A DNA stretch of 64,000 nucleotides from Planctomycetota bacterium (GCA_022071975.1 JAJVIO010000035.1:1-64000), one strand, 5' to 3'; shown: positions 53,310 to 62,071, counted from the stretch's first letter. The notes: generated by a model not told the origin, from the letters alone. Numbers and translations are program-made.

Positions 53310-53575
53310 TCAAACACGGCCTCCTGCGGGAGGCCGTGTTTGATAACCGCCGATGCCTTGGCGGTGGCGGAACACCGTCCCCATTGACGCACCCCTTGAA
53401 CCGATCGGTTGCCTGCGGCAACCGGCCGCTACGCTTACGCTCGGCCTATGGGCCGAGCTGCTTCGCTTTCAAACGCAGTGCGTTTGAGGTTCAAGTCCGG
53501 CCCTGACCACCATCAAACACGGCCTCCTGCGGGAGGCCGTGTTTGATAGCCGCCGATGCCTTGGCGGTGGCGGAA
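53285..53575. mobile_element. tRNA-linked hairpin element, Phe locus, within an 88-bp direct repeat
   Basis: An 88-bp sequence beginning in the T-arm of tRNA-Phe (53285-53372) reappears at 53488-53575 with one mismatch, 203 bases on. Between lies an 85-base hairpin module (53403-53487) bounded by inverted T-arm copies CTTGAACC (53395-53402) and GGTTCAAG (53488-53495). The module GGCCGCTACGCTTACGC...GCTGCTTCGCTTTCAAACGC...GCGTTTGAGG is nearly identical to that at the tRNA-Pro locus. Confidence 0.8.
53311..53342 (+). terminator. Hairpin after tRNA-Phe
   Basis: TCAAACACGGCCTCC pairs with GGGAGGCCGTGTTTGA around TGC. An exact second copy occurs at 53514-53545. Confidence 0.7.
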
Positions 53576-53582
53576 TGCGATG

Positions 53583-54476
53583 TCACTGGATGTTGGCTTC
53601 TTCCGATTCGCTGGCCTTGAGGCGCTGGCTGGCGCTGCGCAGGAAGCGATGTTCTTCGGGGTCCAGCGCGTTCAGGCCCTGGGCGCCGATCTTGTCCAGC
53701 AGCCGGTCCATGCGCGCCTCGATTTCTTCGCGCGTCAGCAGGTCGATCTCTTCTACAAAGTACAGGTTGCCGACCTTGCCCTCGCCCTTCAGGCGCACTT
53801 CGCGCATCTGCAGCTTCCAGTTCACGACGAAGCCCACCACCGCGAACACCGGGCCCACCCCCACCGCCGCCAGCAGGCCATCGTAGGACGCATGCGGCAG
53901 GAAACCGGCCGTCATCGCCGCCAGCACGACCGAGGCCATCAGCAACAGCATGCGCAGGTCGTTCTCGGCTTCCACGCGGGACTCCCGACGCTCGAGCTGC
54001 ACCAGCAGCGAGGTCACGATCAAGAAGGTCGCGAAAGCCAGGGTGCTGAAGGCGAACTTGCCGGGCAGCGCGGACGCCACGGCGCCGTGCCCCAGCGTGC
54101 AGAGCGCAAACGCGAGGAATGTGCGGCGCGTGCCGTAATGGCCTTCCACCACGGGGCCGCAGGTCATCAAACTGAGCGCGCACACAAAGAACAGCGTCAG
54201 GCTGGCCAGGAAATCCAGGCCCTGGAAGCCAGCACCGGTGGTCAGGTTGCCGGCAATCGGCGCATAGTGCGTCAGCGGAAACAGCAGCCCGCCAACCTGG
54301 AAATCATGCAGGTTCAAGGCCAGCCAGCTACCGAACGGGACGCCCGAAATCTCCCCCACCATCACCATGACCTGCGCGAACACGATCACGGCGCCCAGCG
54401 ACAGCGACAACGGATGCGCTGTCAGGCGCTCAACGATCTGCTCGCGTTTCAGGACGGATGACACCAGGCGGGACAT
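53583..54476 (-). CDS. Rhomboid-like membrane protein lacking the catalytic serine
   Basis: 297 residues. Six hydrophobic segments from about 22 to 215 (LSLSLGAVIVFAQVMVMVG, FLASLTLFFVCALSL, FALCTLGHGAVASALPG, LLLMASVVLAAMTAGF...). The end (LLTREEIEARMDRLLDKIGAQGLNALDPEEHRFLRSASQRL) matches the tail of a bacterial rhomboid-like family, yet the GxSG serine of the protease is not found. It may be an inactive rhomboid or a related sensor. Between the tRNA-Phe locus and tRNA-Pro. Confidence 0.6.
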   Translation of the reverse strand: MSRLVSSVLKREQIVERLTAHPLSLSLGAVIVFAQVMVMVGEISGVPFGSWLALNLHDFQVGGLLFPLTHYAPIAGNLTTGAGFQGLDFLASLTLFFVCALSLMTCGPVVEGHYGTRRTFLAFALCTLGHGAVASALPGKFAFSTLAFATFLIVTSLLVQLERRESRVEAENDLRMLLLMASVVLAAMTAGFLPHASYDGLLAAVGVGPVFAVVGFVVNWKLQMREVRLKGEGKVGNLYFVEEIDLLTREEIEARMDRLLDKIGAQGLNALDPEEHRFLRSASQRLKASESEEANIQ

Positions 54477-54551
54477 GCAAACACCCTCAGCTCCGATTCG
54501 GCCTCGCCCCTGATTGTATCCGGCCGAGAAGCCTTCAACAACGTCACATCA

Positions 54552-54580
54552 TTGGCAGAGGCGGAAATGACGGGTACATT
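54552..54580 (+). promoter_or_regulatory. Promoter of tRNA-Pro(UGG)
   Basis: TTGGCA (54552-54557), 17 bases, TACATT (54575-54580); about 28 bases before the tRNA. Confidence 0.55.
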
Positions 54581-54607
54581 ACGCGGGCCAGTGTCAGGAA
54601 AGACGTC

Positions 54608-54684
54608 GGGGCGTAGCTCAGCCTGGTAGAGCGCCACGTTTGGGACGTGGAAGCCGCTGGTTCAAATCCAGTCGCCCCGACCAT
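54608..54684 (+). tRNA. tRNA-Pro (anticodon TGG)
   Basis: Acceptor CGGGGCG/CGCCCCG, D-arm GCTC/GAGC, anticodon loop TTTGGGA (anticodon UGG), T-arm GCTGG-TTCAAAT-CCAGT, discriminator A and encoded CCA. Followed by an 18-bp hairpin whose 5' arm includes the ACCA end. Confidence 0.96.
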
Positions 54685-54720
54685 GCAAATGGGACCCGCA
54701 AGGGTCCCATTTGCATGGTC
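54681..54720 (+). terminator. Hairpin after tRNA-Pro(UGG) that pairs with the ACCA end
   Basis: ACCATGCAAATGGGACCC pairs with GGGTCCCATTTGCATGGT around GCAA. Strong stem, no T-run; pairing with the tRNA 3' end might affect end processing. Confidence 0.7.
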
Positions 54721-55646
54721 TAGAACAGTGTGATCACGCCCACCCGCACCAGCGCGCCAAGCATGATGGCCGCGCCGGCTACGGCCACCAGCAGCGTACC
54801 CAGCATCCGGCGGCCGTCCTTGCCGGGCAAAAACGCGCGCCTTGCCGCGCTGCCGATCCCGAACAGCAGCATGCACAACCCGGCCGTGAAGGTCAGCCAT
54901 GCAGGCAGCTCAGCAATGCCTTCGGGCGTGTTGCCTTCATCAAGCGGAACGTAACCGGGTGCCGGCGCGACTTTGGGCGGCGTGCTGGCGGGCTGGGGCT
55001 CCGGTCTGGGCGGGTTTACGTTCCACTCGAAACTCAGTTTGGGGAAGGGCAGGCCGTCCTGGTGGTAGCTGACTTCCGTCAAGCGCCGGCGCGGCTGTTC
55101 GCGGGTGTCGAAGGCGATCATCTGCTGCTCCGGCGTGTGCACTACGCTCTGCTGGCCGCTGAAGATGTACTCCAGGCGATGCGGCCCCGGCGCCAACGGT
55201 TGTTTGGGTTCCCACCAGAACACAAATCGATAGTGAATGCGCACGGTGTCGATGGCCACGCCGTTGGCTAAATCTAACGGCGCGTCGGGCTTATCCAGGT
55301 CAGCGAACAGGAAACGTTGAAAGTCGGGCTCAAAGCTGACGTCCTGCCCATCCACCTTGAAGGTGACGGCAAAGATCAGCCGGTCAATCAACAGGTTATA
55401 GCGCTGTTTCAACTCGGCGCTGGTGACCATGCCGTCGCCGTTGTTGTCGAGCCCCTGGCCGGTGATGCCGCCGCTGATCTCGGTGTAGCTGGCCAGCACG
55501 CTGACGTAGCGAAAATCCAGCACGTACTCCAGACGCTGGTCGGAAACGATCACTACCTCGCTGGCCAGCTGCGCGTTGTCATCCAAAGGATGCGCGGCCG
55601 CAAGCGGGGCCAAAAGAAGCGCAAGGATGAGTGCAATCAGCCGCAT
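54720..55646 (-). CDS. NicO-type N-terminal domain protein with EF-hand and C-terminal helices
   Basis: 308 residues. Signal peptide RLIALILALLLAPLAAAHPL; the HPLDDNAQLASEVVIVSDQRLEYVLDFRYVSVLASYTEI opening and DNNGDGMVTSAELKQ EF-hand match the extracytoplasmic head of NicO (nickel/cobalt exporter) proteins. A Pro-rich linker (RPEPQPASTPPKVAPAPG) and two TM helices (about 245-290) follow, but no NicO transporter helices with HX4D/HX4H are present. It may be the isolated head with a membrane anchor, involved in metal sensing. Confidence 0.65.
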   Translation of the reverse strand: MRLIALILALLLAPLAAAHPLDDNAQLASEVVIVSDQRLEYVLDFRYVSVLASYTEISGGITGQGLDNNGDGMVTSAELKQRYNLLIDRLIFAVTFKVDGQDVSFEPDFQRFLFADLDKPDAPLDLANGVAIDTVRIHYRFVFWWEPKQPLAPGPHRLEYIFSGQQSVVHTPEQQMIAFDTREQPRRRLTEVSYHQDGLPFPKLSFEWNVNPPRPEPQPASTPPKVAPAPGYVPLDEGNTPEGIAELPAWLTFTAGLCMLLFGIGSAARRAFLPGKDGRRMLGTLLVAVAGAAIMLGALVRVGVITLF

Positions 55647-55731
55647 GGAGGCAGCATACAGGCGCCAGTCGGCAGGCGGCAGGCCGTATGACCCCTACAA
55701 CCTACAACCTGAAACCTATAACCTGTGCTCC

Positions 55732-56709
55732 ATGAGTGACCTCGACCTTCCCATCCGGCCGCGCCGCAACCGCCGCAGTGAGGCGATCCGCGGCCTGGTG
55801 CGCGAAACGCGCCTTTCGCCCCAGCAGCTGATCTACCCGCTGTTCCTGCATGAGGACAAGGGCGACACCCCGCTGGAATCGCTGCCCGGCCAGACGCGCT
55901 GGGGGCTCGACGGCCTGGTGCGCGAGGTCGAGCGCGCCCACAAGCTGGGCATCAACGCCGTGGTGCTGTTCCCCAAGGTGCCCGAAACGAAGAAAAACCC
56001 CAGCGGCGACGAAAGCTGGAACGACAAGGGCCTGATTCCCCGCGCCATCCGCGCCATCAAGGAAAGCGTGCCCGGCGTGGCCGTGATCACCGACGTGGCC
56101 CTCGACCCCTACAACAGCGACGGCCACGACGGCATCGTGCGCGGTGGCGTGATCGTCAACGACGAAACCGTCGACGTGCTGTGCAAACAGGCCCTCTGCC
56201 AGGCCCGCGCCGGCGCCGACATCGTGGCGCCTTCCGACATGATGGACGGCCGCGTGGGAGCCATCCGCGCGGCGCTTGATGCCGAGGGTTTCAGCGACGT
56301 CGCGATCCTTGCCTACACGGCCAAGTATGCCAGCGCCTACTACGGGCCGTTCCGCGGCGCGCTGGATTCCGCGCCCAAGGCCGGCGACAAGAAAACCTAC
56401 CAGATGGACCCGGCCAACGCCCGCGAGGCCCTGCGCGAGGCCGCGCTGGATGAAGACGAAGGCGCGGACATGCTGATGGTGAAGCCGGCCGGGCCGTATC
56501 TGGATGTGATCGCAGCCCTGCGCGATTTCAGCCCCCTGCCGATCGCGGCCTACCAGGTCAGCGGCGAATACCTGATGATCAAGGCCGCGGCGCAGAGCGG
56601 CTGGCTGAACGAGCGAGCGGTGGTGCTGGAGAGCCTGACCGGCATCGCACGCGCGGGCGCGGACATGATCCTGACCTATTTCGCGGCCCAGGCGGCCGAG
56701 TGGCTGTGA
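55732..56709 (+). CDS. hemB: Delta-aminolevulinic acid dehydratase (porphobilinogen synthase)
   Basis: 325 residues from ATG 55732. Schiff-base lysines in [15 protein letters not shown] and [10 protein letters not shown]. The metal loop reads [14 protein letters not shown]; the zinc cysteines of many HemB enzymes are replaced by Asp, so it is the Mg2+/K+-dependent type. Condenses two ALA to porphobilinogen. Its stop overlaps the yidD start (TGATG at 56707-56711). The upstream spacer is a CCTACAACC-type repeat. Confidence 0.95.
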   Translation: MSDLDLPIRPRRNRRSEAIRGLVRETRLSPQQLIYPLFLHEDKGDTPLESLPGQTRWGLDGLVREVERAHKLGINAVVLFPKVPETKKNPSGDESWNDKGLIPRAIRAIKESVPGVAVITDVALDPYNSDGHDGIVRGGVIVNDETVDVLCKQALCQARAGADIVAPSDMMDGRVGAIRAALDAEGFSDVAILAYTAKYASAYYGPFRGALDSAPKAGDKKTYQMDPANAREALREAALDEDEGADMLMVKPAGPYLDVIAALRDFSPLPIAAYQVSGEYLMIKAAAQSGWLNERAVVLESLTGIARAGADMILTYFAAQAAEWL

Positions 56710-57086
56710 TGGACTTCAAGCTTGACGAGTCAAGATCACCGCTGCAGCGAGCCTGGGAGGCGCGCAAGCTGCCGCTGCTGGCGCCGATCTGGTTCTACAA
56801 GCGGGCAATCAGCCCGTTGCTGCCGCCGGCCTGCCGCCACTACCCCACCTGCAGCGAATACGCCTTCACGGCGATCCGCCAGAAAGGCGTGCTGAAGGGC
56901 AGCGTGATGGCCACCTGGCGCGTGCTGCGCTGCAACCCCTGGGGCACGTCAGGTTACGACCCGGTGGAGGCCTTCCGCTGGCCGTGGCAATCAGAGGTCA
57001 GAGACCAGAGTTCAGAGGGCAGGGAAACGCCCGAACACACCGAAGAGGCGCCCCTGGCTTCGACGACATCACCCAACGGAAGCTGA
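56709..57086 (+). CDS. yidD: YidD membrane insertion factor
   Basis: 125 residues; ATG 56709 overlaps the hemB stop. Core [64 protein letters not shown] is the complete YidD signature with Cys-rich PTCSEYA. It assists YidC-dependent membrane protein insertion. The last 30 residues ([21 protein letters not shown]) are low complexity and coded by a GGTCAGAG-type spacer repeat, suggesting extension by repeat insertion. Convergent with the STAND gene, 6 bases apart. Confidence 0.9.
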   Translation: MDFKLDESRSPLQRAWEARKLPLLAPIWFYKRAISPLLPPACRHYPTCSEYAFTAIRQKGVLKGSVMATWRVLRCNPWGTSGYDPVEAFRWPWQSEVRDQSSEGRETPEHTEEAPLASTTSPNGS

Positions 57087-57092
57087 TCAGGT

Positions 57093-60000
57093 TCAGTCAT
57101 CCGCAGCCAGCCGGTCGCGCAGGGCGTGCATGCGATCCAGCAGCGCGCGGTCTTCAACGTCTTCTTCGGGCTTTGATGCCGCCAGGCGGTCCAGCACCTC
57201 GCGCGCTTCGCTGCGTTCACCCAACGCGGCGAGACATTCCGCCATGGCCAGGCGAGCGCCTCGCGCGCGGCCGGCGCCCATCTGGTCCAGTACCTCGATC
57301 GCGCCTCGCAGGCGCGTGACCGCCTCATGCATCAGCCCGCTGTCGCCGCTCCTGATCGCGCGCTCGGCCTGGGCCGCGCCCAGGTCGCCGGAGCGCTCGG
57401 CCACCATGTAGCGATCCCCCACCTGCTCGGCCAGTGCGATCACCTTTTTCAGGCCTTCCTCGAATTCCTGCTGCTGTCCCATCTCGCGCTTGACCAGCAT
57501 CAGCTGCGTCAAGTGCGTCGCCTGCCCGCGCAGGTTGCCGGTCTCGGCGTCGATCTCCAGCGCCTGCTGCGCCAGTTCCTGCGCCTTCTCGAAATCCTTG
57601 CGTTTGCCGGCCACTTCGGCCAGCGCGCCGAGCGCGCCGGCCGTCACCTCGCGCAGGCCGTTCTCGCGCCCGATGTTCAGCGCGCGGGTCAGCTTGCGCT
57701 CGGCCTCGTCGTATTCGCCGCGCAGCTCATGGATGCCGCCGATGTTCACCAGCCAGTAGGCTTCGGCAAGCTGGTGCTCCTGGGCCTGCATCAGCTCAAG
57801 CGCGCGGTTGAAGTAGCCCAGCGCGGTCTCGGGCTCGCCCTTCATGTTGTAGACCACGCCGATGTTGCCGGTGACCTGCCCGGCGAGCACCGGGTCGCCC
57901 AGGTCTTCCGCCACCCGCAGGGCTTCCAGGTAGTACTCGAGGCCGCGGTTCATGTCGCCGGTCATCAGCGAGGCGTTGCCCAGGCCCGCGCAGATGCGCC
58001 CGCGCTGCAGGGGCGCCAGGTCGCCGCGTTTCTGCAGCTCGAGCAGCAGCTCTTTCCTCACTTTGCCGTTGCCGCGGTTCTGGTAGGTCTGCCCCAGCGC
58101 GAGGATCGCCTCGATGTACAGCGATGACTCCTTCGGCACATTGGCGAGGATCCTCTCCGCGCCCGCGGGGTCCGTGTGCACCAGCGCCATGGCGTGGGCG
58201 ATGTGCAGGCGCTGCTTGAGCTCACCTTCGGGGCAGTGGTCGGCGGCGTTCTTCAACAGCTCGCGCGCGGCCTTGGGCGAGCCCATGCGCTGCAGCATCG
58301 GCCCGGCGATCAGCGCCGCGTGGCAGGCGTGCTCGTCGCGGCCGCGGGCGATTTCGGCCAGGGCTTCCAGCTCGAGCTGCAGGCGCAGACGGGACTCGTC
58401 GGTGCCGGTTCGCTTGTGCCAGTCGCGGGCGTAGTCGGTCAGCGCCTTGCGCCAGCGCGCCTCAGTTGCTTCCGCGCGCCCCCGCTCGTGCAGTTGCTCA
58501 AGGGCGAAGGCGCGCACGGACTCGAACATGTTGAAGCGCCGCTCGCCGCCCAGGCGGGCCAGCTCGGTGCTGTCCAGCAGGCTCTTGTCGTGCAGGCTTT
58601 CCACCACGTCCATCACCATCGGCGCGTCGGGCAACGCTGCCAGGTCCACCACCTGCTCGGCCAGCTCGAGGAAAAACCCGCCCCGGCACACTGCCAGCTG
58701 CGCGAGGGTTTCGCGCTCGGGCTCATCCAGCAGTTCCCAGCTCCATTCCAGGGCGCCGCGCAGGGTGGACTGGCGGGCGTTGGTGCCGCGCTGGTCGCGC
58801 AGCAGGGCGAAGCGCTGGTTCAGGCGCTCGACCATCTTCTGGGGCGAGAGCACCTTGGCGCGCGCGGCCGCCAGCTCGATCGCGAGCGGAATCCCGTCCA
58901 GCCGCACGCACAGCTGGCCGACGGCGTCGGCGTTTTCCTTCGTGAGTTCAAAACGCGGGTCGCGCTCGCGGGCGCGCGCCACGAACAGCTCTACGCTGGG
59001 CATCTTGGCCAGGGCGCGCAGGGTGGGCTCGTCCACCGGCTCGATGCGCGCGGTCTTTTTGCGCACGGGCACACGCAAGGGTCGCAGGGCGACGGCCCGC
59101 TCGCCGGGCAGCCCCAGCGCCCCGCGGCTGGTGGCCAGCACCACCACCCCCGGCGCCAGCGCGCGCCACTGCGCGACCAGCTCGTTCACGGCCAGCCGGC
59201 ACTGGTCGGCGTTGTCCAGGATCAGCAGCAGGCGCCCGCCGCGCGTGCGGGTGCGGCCCTGCAGCGCCAGCCCCACGCGCTCAGCGCCGTCGGCACTTGA
59301 CAGGTCAACGCCCAACGCGGCGCCCACCTGCTTGCAGACGCCCTCGGCGTCTTCCACTTCGCCCAGGTCCGCCAGCCAGGCGCCGGCCGGGTAGGCGCCC
59401 AGGGCCAGGCTGGCGGCGCCCAACGCCACGCGCGTCTTGCCGATGCCGGCCATGCCGGTCACCGTCACCACCCCGGTGTCGGCATCGGTCAGCAGCTCCA
59501 GCAACTCAGAGACTTCCTGCTCACGCCCGACCAGGCTGGTGGCGTGTGCGGGCAGGTTGGTTTCCGGCGCGCCGTGCGCCGACTGCAGCGGCGCGCGCTC
59601 GCCCTCAAACGCAACCGGGCGAAACACCACCAGCGCCTCGTCGTCGTTCTGGGCGGCGCCCTCGCGGAACGCGTCCACGCTGGTCAGCAGCCGCTGCAGC
59701 ACCGCGTCGGCGGCGGTGTCCTGCAGGCCCGCCAGCGCCTCGTGCATGCGGGCGTTGGTCCACATCTCGCGGCGCGGGTTCTCGGCCTCGGTCAGTCCGT
59801 CGGTGTAAATCACCACCACGTCGCCGCTGCCCAGCGTCAGGTTGTGCTCGTCCAGCCGCTCTGCCAGCGCGGTTGAGGGCATCACGCCCAGCACCGTGCC
59901 GGCCGGGGCGTGCAGCTCGGGCTTCGGCGCGCCCGCGCGCACGACCAGCAGCGGGTTGTGTCCGGCGCGCGCGAAGGTGAACGCGTTGTCGCGGATGTCC

Positions 60001-60353
60001 AGCACGCCATAGAACACGCTGACGAACATGCCGCGCGGGATTTCGCGCGCCAGGCTCTCGTTGGCCGCCAGCAGCGCCTCGCGCGGGCTCAGGCAGCCGC
60101 GCCCGCACAGCTGCAGGGTCTTCTTGGCGGCCGCCATCACCAGCGCCGCCGCAGTCCCGTGGCCGGAAACGTCGGCCATCACGAAGCCCAGCCGCCACTG
60201 GTCCACGGTGACGAAATCGTAGAAATCGCCGCCCACGTGCTCGCAGGCGCGGTAGCTCGCGGCGATCTCCAGCCCCGGCACGCTGGGTGCGGGCGGAAGC
60301 ATTGCGGCCTGCACGCTGCGGGCGCGTTCGAGTTCTTTGCCGTGGTTGGCCAA
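57093..60353 (-). CDS. PP2C (RsbU/SpoIIE)-STAND NTPase-TPR fusion protein
   Basis: 1086 residues from a TTG at 60353 with GGAG seven bases upstream. Residues 1-245: SpoIIE/RsbU-type PP2C phosphatase (EHVGGDFYDF, MADVSGHGTAAA, FARAGHNPLL, YTDGLTEAEN). Residues about 275-560: NB-ARC-like STAND ATPase with Walker A GMAGIGKT (about 298), Walker B LLLILDNAD (about 374), VLATSRGALG, and the GIPLAIELAAAR and LEWSWELLDEPER regions typical of AfsR-type predicted ATPases. Residues about 690-1080: TPR array. Likely a regulator that senses a ligand through TPRs and gates a phosphatase, e.g. a partner-switching pathway. The fusion order is unusual. Confidence 0.85.
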   Translation of the reverse strand: MANHGKELERARSVQAAMLPPAPSVPGLEIAASYRACEHVGGDFYDFVTVDQWRLGFVMADVSGHGTAAALVMAAAKKTLQLCGRGCLSPREALLAANESLAREIPRGMFVSVFYGVLDIRDNAFTFARAGHNPLLVVRAGAPKPELHAPAGTVLGVMPSTALAERLDEHNLTLGSGDVVVIYTDGLTEAENPRREMWTNARMHEALAGLQDTAADAVLQRLLTSVDAFREGAAQNDDEALVVFRPVAFEGERAPLQSAHGAPETNLPAHATSLVGREQEVSELLELLTDADTGVVTVTGMAGIGKTRVALGAASLALGAYPAGAWLADLGEVEDAEGVCKQVGAALGVDLSSADGAERVGLALQGRTRTRGGRLLLILDNADQCRLAVNELVAQWRALAPGVVVLATSRGALGLPGERAVALRPLRVPVRKKTARIEPVDEPTLRALAKMPSVELFVARARERDPRFELTKENADAVGQLCVRLDGIPLAIELAAARAKVLSPQKMVERLNQRFALLRDQRGTNARQSTLRGALEWSWELLDEPERETLAQLAVCRGGFFLELAEQVVDLAALPDAPMVMDVVESLHDKSLLDSTELARLGGERRFNMFESVRAFALEQLHERGRAEATEARWRKALTDYARDWHKRTGTDESRLRLQLELEALAEIARGRDEHACHAALIAGPMLQRMGSPKAARELLKNAADHCPEGELKQRLHIAHAMALVHTDPAGAERILANVPKESSLYIEAILALGQTYQNRGNGKVRKELLLELQKRGDLAPLQRGRICAGLGNASLMTGDMNRGLEYYLEALRVAEDLGDPVLAGQVTGNIGVVYNMKGEPETALGYFNRALELMQAQEHQLAEAYWLVNIGGIHELRGEYDEAERKLTRALNIGRENGLREVTAGALGALAEVAGKRKDFEKAQELAQQALEIDAETGNLRGQATHLTQLMLVKREMGQQQEFEEGLKKVIALAEQVGDRYMVAERSGDLGAAQAERAIRSGDSGLMHEAVTRLRGAIEVLDQMGAGRARGARLAMAECLAALGERSEAREVLDRLAASKPEEDVEDRALLDRMHALRDRLAADD

Positions 60354-60514
60354 GCGGGTCTCCGGGTGCAGCTTAGCAGCCTGTGACTACATGCAAACTC
60401 CCGCGAGCGTATTCCGCCGGCCGTGCACAGAAGAAACCCTGACCGAAACTTTTCCCGGCATGCGGGGTTGGATGTTTCGAAGGGGCGGCATTCCAATTCG
60501 AGTGAGGAAACATC

Positions 60515-60901
60515 ATGAGATACGCATGGATACTGGGCCTGGTGCTGGCCGTGGTGGTGGGCGCCACAAGCCTTTCGGCCAAGGCGCCGCAGCGCGAACC
60601 CCAGCGTAAACAGGGCGAGAAGCAGGCCGGCAAGAAACACCACAAGCAAGCACGAAAGGGCAAGGCCGACCAGCGCGGTGAACAGAAGGCCCGCAAGGGC
60701 AAGCACAAGGGCAAAGCCGATAAGGGCAAAGCTCGCGCCCGCAACGGCAAGCACAAAGGCAAGGCCGGCAAAGACAAGGGCCGCGCAGGTAAGGGCAAAG
60801 GCCGCGCAGGTAAGGGCAAGCCGCAGGGCAGGGCCGGCAAACACAAGGGCAAGCGCGGCAAGGGCCATGGCAAGAATCACGGCCGTAAGGGCCGCCGCTA
60901 G
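60515..60901 (+). CDS. Secreted Lys/Gly/Arg-rich polycation
   Basis: 128 residues; GAGGAAACATC before ATG 60515. Signal peptide RYAWILGLVLAVVVGATSLSAKA, then about 100 residues containing little besides Lys, Gly, Arg, His, Ala, with repeats like KGKAGKDKGRAGKGK. Very basic; it should be disordered and extracytoplasmic. Candidate roles: binding LPS, acidic polysaccharide or DNA outside the cell. Not recognised. Confidence 0.6.
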   Translation: MRYAWILGLVLAVVVGATSLSAKAPQREPQRKQGEKQAGKKHHKQARKGKADQRGEQKARKGKHKGKADKGKARARNGKHKGKAGKDKGRAGKGKGRAGKGKPQGRAGKHKGKRGKGHGKNHGRKGRR

Positions 60902-60961
60902 ATCGCTACCGCACGCAGCATGGGTAGCGCCTTTCGCACCGCGGCCTTGCGAACAGCAGGA

Positions 60962-61032
60962 ACCACGGGTGAACACAGGTAAACACGGAGTATCTGCGAA
61001 TCTGTCCGTGTGCACTCGTGTTGACCCGTGGT
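60962..61032. repeat. Inverted spacer repeat (ACCACGGGT type)
   Basis: 28-base arms ACCACGGGTGAACACAGG... (60962-60989) and its imperfect inverse (61005-61032), loop about 15 bases. Non-coding. Confidence 0.7.
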
Positions 61033-61108
61033 TTCATCTCCCCGGCCGTGCGAGGTGCTCTCAGTCAGGCTGCGTTTCAAACGATTCTGAAGACACCGTC
61101 CTCCGACG

Positions 61109-61142
61109 TGACAACGGGCGATCCTTGGATCGCCTGTTGTCA
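61109..61142 (-). terminator. Terminator of the radical SAM gene
   Basis: TGACAACGGGCGATCC pairs with GGATCGCCTGTTGTCA (16 bp with one mismatch) just past the TAA stop. Confidence 0.6.
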
Positions 61143-61143
61143 T

Positions 61144-62016
61144 TTACAGGCCGCGGGCCCACTCCGGGCGCAGGGGGATTTCGCCGCTGAGGGCCGCGTC
61201 CAGCACCTGCACGATGCGTTCGCGGTCGCGGGGCAGGCGTCCGGCCAGCGGCAGGTAGTTGCTGGCGTGGTTGCTGCGGAAGATGGCGTCTGTCGGGCGG
61301 GCGAGGTCCACAAACGTGCGCAGCTCGCGCAGCAGGCCCATGATGTCGGGCAGCTCGAAGCGCCCAGTCTCCTCCAGCTTCGCGATCGGCGTGCCGGGCA
61401 CCACGGTCAGCGTCAGGCACGACACAAAACGCGGGTCCATGGCGCTCGCCAGCCTGGCCGATGCCTCCGTGTGCTCGGCACTGCGCTCAGTACCGCCGGC
61501 GCCCAGCAGGAAAATGGCCGACAGCTTGATGTCGGCCGCGTGGGCCTTCTGCGCAGCCGTTACGTGCTCGGCGAAGTTCGCGCCCTTGGCGATGCGCTTG
61601 AGGGTGACGTCGTCACCGGATTCGGGCCCTATATATAGAAGAGACAGGCCCCACTCGCGCAGTTGCCTGAGCTCGGCCTCGCTCTTTTCGTTCAGGTTGC
61701 GGGCAGTGGCATAGGCGCTGACGCGGCGCAGGCGCGGGAACTGTTCGCGGCAGGCGCGCAAAATCGGCTCCCATTCATCCAGCGTCATCACCAGCGCGTC
61801 GCCGTCGGCCACGAACACCTTGTCGATCCGCTCGCCGTATGCGCTTGCCGCCATGGCGATGTCTTCCAGCGTCTCGGCCTGCGCGCGCACGCGGAACTTC
61901 TTGTCGCGGTACATGTCGCAGTAGGTGCAATGGTTCCAGCTGCAGCCGACGGTGGCCTGCAGGATGTAGCTGTTTGCCTCGCTGGGCGGGCGGTAGATGC
62001 TGCCTTCGTAGCGCAT
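61144..62016 (-). CDS. Radical SAM protein (COG1032-like)
   Basis: 290 residues from ATG 62016. ATVGCSWNHCTYCDMY gives C-x4-C-x2-C, the cluster variant of this family, followed by FRVRAQAETLEDI and the DGDALVM, YIGPESGDD and VVPGTPI boxes. No B12-binding domain. Generates a 5'-deoxyadenosyl radical; the substrate is unknown. Head-to-head (55 bases) with the Clp-like gene. Confidence 0.8.
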   Translation of the reverse strand: MRYEGSIYRPPSEANSYILQATVGCSWNHCTYCDMYRDKKFRVRAQAETLEDIAMAASAYGERIDKVFVADGDALVMTLDEWEPILRACREQFPRLRRVSAYATARNLNEKSEAELRQLREWGLSLLYIGPESGDDVTLKRIAKGANFAEHVTAAQKAHAADIKLSAIFLLGAGGTERSAEHTEASARLASAMDPRFVSCLTLTVVPGTPIAKLEETGRFELPDIMGLLRELRTFVDLARPTDAIFRSNHASNYLPLAGRLPRDRERIVQVLDAALSGEIPLRPEWARGL

Positions 62017-62071
62017 GGCCGCATCATCCACTATGATGCGCGCCCCATGCAACCCTGAGACGTTACGCGCC

